From Lachnospiraceae bacterium (GTDB taxonomy: Bacteria; Bacillota; Clostridia; Lachnospirales; Lachnospiraceae), in NCBI GenBank assembly GCA_022796795.1, contig JAAWJI010000001.1:142410-206409 (forward strand): a DNA stretch of 64,000 nucleotides, written 5' to 3'. Positions 35,427 through 42,868 of the stretch are shown here, one piece after another. Under the pieces are notes generated by a model. That model saw nothing but the letters and a program-made list of their open reading frames with translations. It ran no database searches and was not told where the DNA came from. Made by a program: the position numbers and the translations under genes. Numbering within the stretch: position 1 is the stretch's first letter; the number at the start of each line of letters is the position of its first letter.

Positions 35427-37688
35427 TTACTCCGCCAGATAAAGGCGGACTTTCTGGCAGATGGAGGCGGCTGTCTCCTCAGGGGTCTGCAGGTTCTGAT
35501 AACAGCTTTCCAGTTCTGCCAGCACCGTGTCAGAGAGTGAGGAATCCATGCGGAAGGGCGTGCGTGTCTGCCGGATCAGCCCCGTCAGCTCCTCCACCTG
35601 TTCCCGGGTGGGATACGCACCGTTTAAAGAAGACATTTCTCCGGTGTCAGGATCCAAATAGGAGGAGGACACAGATACTTCCTTGGCCGCATCGGTCTCC
35701 ACAAAGTCGGCCAGTGCGTCTAGGGTATGATTTGTGACGGAAAAGCCCTCATAGGAATCCAGGCTTTGTACGGAATCAGAATACAGGGCTTCTATAAATT
35801 CCTTTGCCAGCTCCTGCTGAGGGGAGGAGCTGTTGACCCCTGCGATAACATGAGGGATATAATAATCCCGCAAGCCCTTGAGCTCCAGCTGTTCCTCGCG
35901 GATTTTGGTAAAGGAGATCATGGTGGAGCTAAGGCCTCTCATTTCCTCCACGGCTGCAAAGTCTTTGCCGGAAGGATACATGCCGCCGGTTTGAAAGCTG
36001 AAGCTTGAGGAATCCCAGAAAGGAGAGATATCAAAGGCTTCCTCAAACTGAGGGATCTGGGAATCCTGACAGATCTGCATCCAGTCTGACAGAAGAGCCG
36101 CCAGATTTTTTTCATCCAGGCTGCCATCCTCCAGCAAAAGCTCCTCATACATGGTGTGAAACAGGGTCATGCCCAACAGGTCATGGCTGGTTTTTCCGAA
36201 GAGGGACTCCCCGGAATGGGATTGTATATAGCTGTGCAGGGCATCTAGGCTTTCCAGGGCTGCCATGTTTTCCGAGGTGCCAAACACCAGAGGGATTCCC
36301 ACACGGGCAGGAAGCGCATAGGTTTTTCCGTCTTTCTGGGCCGTGGTTCCGATAACCTCCATGAGCACGTCTTCCTCTTTCAGACGGTCGGCCAGATCAG
36401 AGAGATCACACAGGACGCCTTTTTCCATATAAGAGTCCAGAGGCAGCCCATCCAACAAAAGCACATCGGCGCCTCCTCCGTTGAGCAGTTCCGCATTCAG
36501 GGATCGAATGGCATCCGGGGAGGGAGTCTCAAAGCTTCCGGCGGCAAAATTGTACTGTACCTGTACCTCCGGATGCAGCTGCTGGAACTCAAAGACAGCC
36601 TGCTTAACCGTCTCGCTTTCCTTCAGGCCATAAATGCTTAAAGAAGCAGATGTGGAAGCGGGCAGCCCATCCTCATAGACATAGTGCTTTAAAAGGCCGG
36701 ACCGGTCCCCGGAATGGGACAGGTAAAGGCCGTAGAAATCCTTCTCTGGTCCGCAGAGAAATTGTTTCATGGATGCGGCTGAGGAGCCCATGAGTCCATA
36801 AGAGCCCTCCATGAGAGTCTCCAGGATACTTCCGTTTTCCGTAAAACGCATAATCCCGCCACTGGCAATCAAATACCAGTCTCCCTCTGTGCCGGGAAGG
36901 ATGAAAGACTCTATGAGATCCTGGTCAACAGGAACATTTTGCAGCTTTTTCAGATCCTGAGTCTGGTAGAGATCCACGCTGGTTCCGTCCGGATTGTAGA
37001 CGGCCACAGTTGTGGGAGAGGCGGCCAGCATGGTTTGATGATCCATGCAAATGGGAATACTGTCCATCTGGGAGATCTGTTTTCCATCCTTGTAAAACGC
37101 TACGCTGGACGCAAGACCCAGAGCCAGCGTGCCGTCCGACAGGACGGCCAAATCCAGGATATAGGGCCGATAGCCTTGCTCATCTGGCTCCTTCAAGGAA
37201 TCGGGAGTCAAATCCAGGGCTGTGGAGCCATCCTCTGAAACCAGAATGTGCTGTCCATAGGGAATGCCATCCTTACAGGGGAAGGCCATGGCATAGATTT
37301 TTCCGTCCGCTCCCGGGTAGAGATAGGAGACGGCCAGCCCCAGGCGGTCCGCGGCGTCATTCATCCAGGCCACAGGCTCCGGCTCTGACCAAGTCTGATT
37401 TTCCAGGCGGTACCGGAGATAATTTTGATCTTCACTGCTGCCAGAGGTATAGAGAGTCAGCGCGTCTTCCTCCCATAAGATACCGAAGGGATTGTCGGCT
37501 CCTTCGGGCAGGGGAATATCGGTTTCTCCATAGCGCCCTGTGGCGCCCTCCTGAACCTTGCTGCCCTCACTGGAGCTGGCAGGAGAATCCGGGGAATCCG
37601 GATCTGATCCGCCTTTGCCGCAGCCGGAAAATAGTCCGGCGGACAGGACCAGTGACAGGGCAAAACACATAAGCTTTTTACATTTCAT
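35427..37688 (-). CDS. Large lipoprotein: propeller-like domain fused to a solute-binding protein
   Basis: A 753-residue lipoprotein with a signal peptide ending in LFSGC (lipidated Cys23) and a Gly/Ser/Asp linker. Residues of about 50-335 are rich in short beta-strand segments with repeated patterns such as LAVLSDGTLALGLA and WYLIASGGIMRFTENG, suggesting a beta-propeller. From about 345 the sequence turns into a family 1 extracellular binding protein (LKHYVYEDG, VKQAVFEFQQLHPEVQVQ, LLNGGGADVLLLDGLP). Usual binding proteins are about 430 residues. It heads the minus-strand block and is the presumed receptor for the MalF/MalG-type permeases. The fusion is read from sequence; the propeller call is inference. 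Confidence 0.8.
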   Translation of the reverse strand: MKCKKLMCFALSLVLSAGLFSGCGKGGSDPDSPDSPASSSEGSKVQEGATGRYGETDIPLPEGADNPFGILWEEDALTLYTSGSSEDQNYLRYRLENQTWSEPEPVAWMNDAADRLGLAVSYLYPGADGKIYAMAFPCKDGIPYGQHILVSEDGSTALDLTPDSLKEPDEQGYRPYILDLAVLSDGTLALGLASSVAFYKDGKQISQMDSIPICMDHQTMLAASPTTVAVYNPDGTSVDLYQTQDLKKLQNVPVDQDLIESFILPGTEGDWYLIASGGIMRFTENGSILETLMEGSYGLMGSSAASMKQFLCGPEKDFYGLYLSHSGDRSGLLKHYVYEDGLPASTSASLSIYGLKESETVKQAVFEFQQLHPEVQVQYNFAAGSFETPSPDAIRSLNAELLNGGGADVLLLDGLPLDSYMEKGVLCDLSDLADRLKEEDVLMEVIGTTAQKDGKTYALPARVGIPLVFGTSENMAALESLDALHSYIQSHSGESLFGKTSHDLLGMTLFHTMYEELLLEDGSLDEKNLAALLSDWMQICQDSQIPQFEEAFDISPFWDSSSFSFQTGGMYPSGKDFAAVEEMRGLSSTMISFTKIREEQLELKGLRDYYIPHVIAGVNSSSPQQELAKEFIEALYSDSVQSLDSYEGFSVTNHTLDALADFVETDAAKEVSVSSSYLDPDTGEMSSLNGAYPTREQVEELTGLIRQTRTPFRMDSSLSDTVLAELESCYQNLQTPEETAASICQKVRLYLAE

Positions 37689-37931
37689 TTAAGGTATACT
37701 CCTTTCTATGATGCGGATCTGTTTATCTGCGCCTCTTATCAAGGAGGCGGCGGAAGTGACAGAGCGCTTGGGTGAAAATGATTTTCTGTGAATGTAACAA
37801 CATCCTAGCATAGGAAAGTTCAGAAAATCCTGCAAATCCTTATAAAACCTTAAAGATTTTTTTGAGAATTGGATGATATACTTAGGGGCAAGGCTAAATG
37901 AAGCTTTACATCATAGAATGGAGGCACATCT

Positions 37932-38609
37932 ATGCGGATTTTATTAATTGAGGATGACCAGCAGCTCTGCGAGGCCCTAAAGCTACAGCTGGAGCGGGCC
38001 GGGTATCAGGTGGACTGCGTCTACCACGGAACGGATGCAGTATACTATGCCCTTCAGCCTGTGTATGACCTGATGATTTTGGATCGTATGCTGCCGGGTC
38101 TGGACGGCCTGTCCCTGCTTCGCCTGATCCGGGAAAATCAGATTCAGACGCCGGTGATTCTGGCTACGGCAGTGGATTCCGTGTCGGAGCGCATTGCCGG
38201 GCTGGACGGAGGCGCGGATGATTATATTGGGAAGCCTTATGACGTGGAAGAGCTTTTGGCCAGGATTCGGGCTTTGATCCGACGCCCGGCGTCCATGGAG
38301 CGGTCGGACAGTCTGCAGTATGGGGACCTGACATACAACCTGCAAAACCATGAGCTTTTAGCAGGGGGAGAGAAGCTGCAGCTGTCCAGGCGGGAAGCGC
38401 TTCTCATGGAATATTTTATGCAGAATCCGGAGAAAACCCTGTCGCGCACCCTGCTTTTTGGCCGGGTGTGGGGACCGGATGGACAGGTGGAGGACGGTAA
38501 TCTGGATACCTACATCTATTATCTGCGCAAGCATCTGCGGACCCTGGAAAGCCAGGTACAGATATCCACGGTTCACGGAGTAGGCTATAAGCTGGAGAAA
38601 ACGCTATGA
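37932..38609 (+). CDS. OmpR-family response regulator
   Basis: A 225-residue regulator. The receiver has the acidic IEDDQQ, phospho-acceptor Asp51 in ILDRMLP and the conserved KPYD lysine. The C-terminal winged helix includes LSRREALLMEYF and DTYIYYLRKHL. It is divergent from the lipoprotein-permease-adaptor block (243-base gap) and overlaps its kinase gene by four bases. Control of the divergent block is the simplest inference. A TATACT at 37877-37882 lacks a good -35. Confidence 0.93.
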   Translation: MRILLIEDDQQLCEALKLQLERAGYQVDCVYHGTDAVYYALQPVYDLMILDRMLPGLDGLSLLRLIRENQIQTPVILATAVDSVSERIAGLDGGADDYIGKPYDVEELLARIRALIRRPASMERSDSLQYGDLTYNLQNHELLAGGEKLQLSRREALLMEYFMQNPEKTLSRTLLFGRVWGPDGQVEDGNLDTYIYYLRKHLRTLESQVQISTVHGVGYKLEKTL

Positions 38610-39931
38610 TACAGAGTTTATCCCGAAAGCTTCATTTGTTGTTTGCCGGAAGCACCAGCTTGATCCTTACGGTTTTGCTGTGCATTGCCTTCCTCTATCA
38701 GGACAATCAGCTGGATTCCCGTACAGGAAGCTCCTTTCAGAGCAGGCTTTTGGATATCCGAAGCCGCCTAGAGCTGGAATCCAAGATTTCTGATCACTGG
38801 CTCTCTCAGATGGAGGGAGACGGAGGACTGATTATTCATATCGAAGATAATGGAAGGCCTTTGTCCTTTCGCGGGGCCTGGGAGCCCCGGACAGACCGGG
38901 AGACTCTGATTGCCCGGGCAAAGGGAAAGGCCCTGCTGGAGCATGTGGACACCAGCCAGGCCCCTGTGTCCTACACCAGCCGGGAATCCTCTGTGTTTCC
39001 CATGAAAGGGGATCATGGAGATACCTATCTGGGCTGTGTGGTGGTTCTGGCAAGAGACAGTTTCCGCACTCTGACCCTGCTTCAGGATACCACAGATTTA
39101 ACCATGGCCCGCCGCTGGCAGAGAGTGTTGTTTCTGGGCCTGGAGCTTCTGGGGGTGTTGTCTCTGTGGCTGGTGAGCCGTAAGGTGGTGGGGCGGGCCG
39201 TAAAGCCTGTGGAGGAATACCACCGGCGGCAGACAGAGTTTGTGGCGGCTGCCTCCCATGAGCTTCGCTCTCCTCTGGCCGTAATTCAGACCTGTGCTTC
39301 CGCAATCACCGCAGTGCCGGAGCAGTCCGAGCATATGGCAGAGGTGATCCAAAGAGAGTGCGCCCGAACCGGAAAGCTGGTGAAAGGGCTTTTGCAGCTG
39401 GCCTCCCTGGATGCAGGGGAAGACAAAGATGCCGGGGAGGAGACGGCGGAGGCGGACCAGGTGCTGCTGGAGCTTTTGGAGGCCTATGAGCCATTGTGCC
39501 ATGCCCGGGGAATCCGCCTCTGTCTGCAGCTTCCGGAGGAACCCCTGCCCATTGTCCGGGGGAGTGAAAAATGGCTGTATCAAATTCTGGCGGTGCTGGT
39601 GGACAACGCCATGGCCTACGGCTGTCCGGAGGACAGCGGCGGAAAGAAAGAGATTCTCCTGAAAGCAGAGCAGCAGGGAAAGAGGGTAGTGCTTTTGGTG
39701 CAGGACTATGGTCCCGGAATCCCGGATATCTGGAAGGAGCGGATTTTTGAGCGCTTCAGCCGGATGGATGCCTCCCGGAGGGACAAGGAACATTTTGGCC
39801 TGGGATTGAGCCTGGCCGCCTCCTTGGCTATGCAAATGGGCATAGAGCTGGAGGCGGCAGACACAGAAGGAGGCGGAAGCACCTTTCGGGTCCGGATTCT
39901 GGCGGCAAAGGAGCCGCCAGGAGAAAGTTAG
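38606..39931 (+). CDS. Sensor histidine kinase
   Basis: A 441-residue kinase with membrane helices at about 10-30 and 172-192 framing an outer domain of about 140 residues, then the phospho-acceptor AAASHELRSPL (His218), an N box (LVDNAMAYG) and G boxes (DYGPGIP and HFGLGLSLA). It shares an ATGA overlap with the regulator gene. The extracytoplasmic domain has no motif I recognise. Its stop overlaps by four bases with that of the convergent integrase. Confidence 0.92.
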   Translation: MIQSLSRKLHLLFAGSTSLILTVLLCIAFLYQDNQLDSRTGSSFQSRLLDIRSRLELESKISDHWLSQMEGDGGLIIHIEDNGRPLSFRGAWEPRTDRETLIARAKGKALLEHVDTSQAPVSYTSRESSVFPMKGDHGDTYLGCVVVLARDSFRTLTLLQDTTDLTMARRWQRVLFLGLELLGVLSLWLVSRKVVGRAVKPVEEYHRRQTEFVAAASHELRSPLAVIQTCASAITAVPEQSEHMAEVIQRECARTGKLVKGLLQLASLDAGEDKDAGEETAEADQVLLELLEAYEPLCHARGIRLCLQLPEEPLPIVRGSEKWLYQILAVLVDNAMAYGCPEDSGGKKEILLKAEQQGKRVVLLVQDYGPGIPDIWKERIFERFSRMDASRRDKEHFGLGLSLAASLAMQMGIELEAADTEGGGSTFRVRILAAKEPPGES

Positions 39932-40959
39932 CAGAGCATATCTAGCTGCTCCATGAACCGGCGTTTCTGATCCATGGAAGAATGAACATAGCGGTTCAGG
40001 GTGATATTTACACTGGCGTGTCCCAGGATTTCGCTTAAGGACTTCACATCAAAGCCATCCTCCACGCAGCGGGTGGCAAAGGTATGGCGCAGCACATGGT
40101 AGGTGACGCCTGTAAGATTACAATCCTTAAGATATTTCTGCAGTTTGTTTTCCAGGCATCTGGGTTCCATAAAACGCAGGGAAGTGCCGGTAAGAATATA
40201 GGCGTCGCCTGGAAGGTCCCGCAGGATTTCCAGACGCTTTAAGAGAAATGGGGGAATGGGGATGTCCCGGATGGAGCTGTTGCTTTTGGGCTCTGTAATG
40301 ATGATCTTCGTTTTCGGATGGGGATGTAAAGGCAGAGGCTCTTCATCCCTGAGTCTTTGAATCCGCTGCATGGTGCGGCGGACACAGAGTATTCCTTCAT
40401 TATATAATATGTACTGTCGCTGCAGGGCGCAGACCTCGCCAAGGCGCAGGCCCATATACAGGCTCATGAGGATTCCAAGCTTGATGAGGCTGTCATCGCT
40501 GGTGAGAAACTGAGCCAGTTCCAGTTGCTTCTGCCTGGTCAAAACCCGGATTTCCGCTTCTTTCCTGCGCACCCGGACCAGTTCAAAATGACAGGGAATC
40601 TCCAGATCCCAATGGGCGGTATATAAACAGATCTCCCGCAGAATAGCCAGCATATCCCGCACCGACTTTTCGGAAAGCCCCCCGGAGCCATTAAGCCGTC
40701 CGTGTTCCAGCTTCCCCTGGATAAACCGCTCCACAGTTCCCGTGGTCAGCTGCTCTGCAGAGAGATCCCCAAGCTCCGGAAGAAGATGATTGTGCAGCAC
40801 ATTAAAATACTTCACATAGGTAGACTCCTTTACATGAAGCCGCATGCCCGAGAGCCACTGCTCCGCCATAAAGCGGAAGGTAGATTTCTTGTCCTTTCTC
40901 CCTTTGCCAGTCTGAAACTGTTGCAAAACACTTGTGATAAATAGATCCTTTCTTTCCAT
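39928..40959 (-). CDS. Tyrosine recombinase / site-specific integrase
   Basis: A 343-residue phage-integrase-family enzyme that cuts and rejoins DNA through a tyrosine intermediate. It has an N-terminal SAM-like core-binding domain (about 27-125) and a catalytic domain with Arg172 (GLRLGE), His288-x-x-Arg291 (YHVLRHTF), His314 (LGHAS) and nucleophile Tyr324 (NRYVH). All catalytic residues are intact. No excisionase, relaxase, phage gene or att-like repeat is visible nearby, so it is solitary. It is expressed divergently from queT; a TATAAT at 40992-40997 (minus strand) would be its -10. Confidence 0.92.
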   Translation of the reverse strand: MERKDLFITSVLQQFQTGKGRKDKKSTFRFMAEQWLSGMRLHVKESTYVKYFNVLHNHLLPELGDLSAEQLTTGTVERFIQGKLEHGRLNGSGGLSEKSVRDMLAILREICLYTAHWDLEIPCHFELVRVRRKEAEIRVLTRQKQLELAQFLTSDDSLIKLGILMSLYMGLRLGEVCALQRQYILYNEGILCVRRTMQRIQRLRDEEPLPLHPHPKTKIIITEPKSNSSIRDIPIPPFLLKRLEILRDLPGDAYILTGTSLRFMEPRCLENKLQKYLKDCNLTGVTYHVLRHTFATRCVEDGFDVKSLSEILGHASVNITLNRYVHSSMDQKRRFMEQLDMLC

Positions 40960-41006
40960 AATAATAAAACCATCCTTTCTTTTTTTCTTTGATTATATAG
41001 AAAACC

Positions 41007-41034
41007 TTGACAAATCCCATTTGCATGCTATACT
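41007..41034 (+). promoter_or_regulatory. Promoter of queT
   Basis: A perfect TTGACA and TATACT are 16 bases apart, with TG directly before the -10 (extended -10). Transcription would start near 41041, about 30 bases before the preQ1 riboswitch. It faces away from the integrase promoter, whose -10 lies only 10 bases away. Confidence 0.75.
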
Positions 41035-41071
41035 GGACAAGTTGAAAAGCCGGAAAGGCTTTCCAAATCCC

Positions 41072-41114
41072 CGTGTGTTCGAGACCTTCCACACGTAAAA
41101 CAAAACTAAAGGAG
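41072..41114 (+). promoter_or_regulatory. PreQ1-I riboswitch controlling queT
   Basis: A six-base-pair P1 stem (CGTGTG with CACACG) encloses a 12-base loop TTCGAGACCTTC, the same loop length as the known Bacillus queC aptamer. The stem is followed by the A-rich tail GTAAAACAAAACTAA, which in preQ1-I folds back into the loop as a pseudoknot. The tail runs into the ribosome site (AAAGGAG), so ligand binding would hide the site and block translation. The downstream queT gene belongs to a family known to be controlled by this riboswitch. The loop differs from the type 1 consensus and looks closer to the Thermoanaerobacter form. Confidence 0.82.
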
Positions 41115-41124
41115 AAAACAAAAC

Positions 41125-41607
41125 ATGAAAGAGAAGAACGTAACCTTTATTACCCAGGCGGCTATGATTGCCGCTATCTATGTGGCGCTTTGCCTCGTGT
41201 TTGCCCCTATCAGCTATGGGGAGGTGCAGATCCGGGTGGCGGAAGCTTTGACCATCCTGCCGTTTTTCACGCCTGCGGCAGTGCCAGGCCTGTTTATCGG
41301 CTGTATCATCGCCAATATGCTGGGAGGAGGCATTGTGCTGGACGTGGTTCTGGGCAGTATCGCCACTCTGATAGGTGCGGCGGGCACTTACGCCCTGCGG
41401 GATCAGAACCGTTTTCTGGCTCCTGTGCCGCCTATTTTGGCCAACGCCCTGATCGTGCCCTTTGTGCTGCGCTATGGATATGGGGTTCCTCTGCCCATTC
41501 CTCTTTTGGTGGGAACCGTGGGGCTTGGAGAGATCATTGGCTGCGGAGTCCTGGGAATGATTCTTCTCACAGCGCTTACCCGGGCGCCCAAGGGGATCTT
41601 CCGATAA
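41125..41607 (+). CDS. queT: QueT family queuosine-precursor transporter
   Basis: A 160-residue membrane protein with about five helices. The sequence FAPISYGEVQIRVAEALT, shown as SYGEVQIRVAEAL, and the LANALIVPFVL helix are characteristic of the QueT family, an ECF-type S component for preQ1 or a related queuosine precursor. It needs a shared ECF energy module; a CbiQ/CbiO core is encoded at 18.8-20.6 kb, but QueT normally uses group II EcfT/EcfA. The preQ1 riboswitch in its leader supports the substrate. Confidence 0.92.
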   Translation: MKEKNVTFITQAAMIAAIYVALCLVFAPISYGEVQIRVAEALTILPFFTPAAVPGLFIGCIIANMLGGGIVLDVVLGSIATLIGAAGTYALRDQNRFLAPVPPILANALIVPFVLRYGYGVPLPIPLLVGTVGLGEIIGCGVLGMILLTALTRAPKGIFR

Positions 41608-41646
41608 CGGTTCAGGAAACATTAAGAAAAGTTTTAAGAAAAACCC

Positions 41647-41675
41647 TTTGCAAATCGGGAAGAATTGTTTATAAT
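41647..41675 (+). promoter_or_regulatory. Promoter of mreB
   Basis: TTTGCA and a perfect TATAAT are 17 bases apart in the 145-base gap between queT and the mreB-like gene, about 78 bases before its start. Confidence 0.6.
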
Positions 41676-41752
41676 AAGGTGTATTCGTATATTCGCCGGT
41701 AAAATGGCAATACATATATAGATAAGTGGAAGGAAAGGGGACAGGAGTTTTG

Positions 41753-42751
41753 ATGGGGAACGGCACAGATATCGGAATTGATTTGGGAACTGCCAGTATA
41801 TTGGTTTATATAAAGGGAAAAGGCGTGGTGTTAAAGGAGCCGTCTGTGGTTGCCTTTGACAGGGATACCAACAAGATCCGCGCTATCGGTGAGGAGGCCC
41901 GGCTCATGCTGGGAAGGACGCCTGGAAATATTGTGGCGGTGCGCCCTCTGCGCCAGGGCGTGATTTCTGATTATACGGTGACGGAGAAAATGCTCCGTTA
42001 TTTCATAGAAAAATCACTGGGAAAACGGTATATGCGCAAGCCCCGTATCGCTGTCTGTGTACCCAGCGGTGTGACCGAGGTGGAGAAGAAGGCTGTGGAG
42101 GATGCAACCTACCAGGCAGGAGCCCGGGAGGTGCTGATTATTGAGGAGCCTATTGCAGCGGCCATCGGCGCAGGCATTGATATTTCCCGTCCCTGCGGAA
42201 ACATGATTGTGGATATTGGAGGCGGCACCACGGATGTGGCGGTTATCTCCCTGGGCGGCACTGTGGTCAGCAGCTCCGTGAAGATTGCGGGAGACGACTT
42301 TGACGAGGCCATTGTCCGCTATATGAGAAAGAAGCATAATCTGCTGATCGGAGAACGGACGGCAGAGGATATTAAGATTAAGGTGGGCAGCTGCTATCCC
42401 CGGGCAGAGGTGGACACCATGGATGTGAGAGGACGGAACCTGGTGACCGGACTTCCCAAGACTGTGTCCGTAACCTCAGAGGATACGGAAGAAGCTTTGC
42501 GGGAAACCACTCTGCAGATCGTGGAGACCGTTCACAGCGTGCTGGAGAAGACGCCGCCTGAGCTGGCAGCAGATATTGCAGACCGGGGCATTGTACTTAC
42601 CGGCGGCGGCGCTTTGCTGCGGGGCCTGGAGGAGCTTTTGGAGGAGAAGACCGGTATCAATACCATGACGGCCGAGGACTCCATGAAGTGCGTGGCAATC
42701 GGAACCGGAAAATTTGTGGAGTTTATGTCTGGGCACAGAGACGCCGAGTAA
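41753..42751 (+). CDS. mreB: MreB/Mbl-family rod-shape actin homologue
   Basis: A 332-residue bacterial actin that forms membrane-bound filaments guiding cell-wall synthesis. Phosphate loops GIDLGTAS and VDIGGGTTD, and the adenosine segment VLTGGGALLRGL, are in place. It stands alone without mreC/mreD, which is typical for the second copies Mbl or MreBH in Firmicutes, so this is probably not the sole MreB. ATG 41753 has AGGAG at good spacing; a GTG at 41726 is in frame but unsupported. A terminator follows. Confidence 0.92.
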   Translation: MGNGTDIGIDLGTASILVYIKGKGVVLKEPSVVAFDRDTNKIRAIGEEARLMLGRTPGNIVAVRPLRQGVISDYTVTEKMLRYFIEKSLGKRYMRKPRIAVCVPSGVTEVEKKAVEDATYQAGAREVLIIEEPIAAAIGAGIDISRPCGNMIVDIGGGTTDVAVISLGGTVVSSSVKIAGDDFDEAIVRYMRKKHNLLIGERTAEDIKIKVGSCYPRAEVDTMDVRGRNLVTGLPKTVSVTSEDTEEALRETTLQIVETVHSVLEKTPPELAADIADRGIVLTGGGALLRGLEELLEEKTGINTMTAEDSMKCVAIGTGKFVEFMSGHRDAE

Positions 42752-42763
42752 AATAAAGCATAT

Positions 42764-42800
42764 GGAGGGGCATGACGTTTATTCGTCATGCCCTTCTTAT
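42764..42800 (+). terminator. Terminator after mreB
   Basis: A 12-base-pair stem AGGGGCATGACG, with loop TTTATT and its complement, ends in CTTCTTAT. The T run is short but the stem is perfect. Confidence 0.8.
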
Positions 42801-42868
42801 AGATTAACCCTTCAGCAAGACCGGAGAAGGGCTGGTAAATCGTGGGGAATGGCATAGGAGAATGTACC

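Noticed and set aside
39928..41034. Integrated element bounded by att sites around the integrase
   Set aside because: No tRNA gene, direct repeat or cargo gene could be found; both flanks look like ordinary chromosome.
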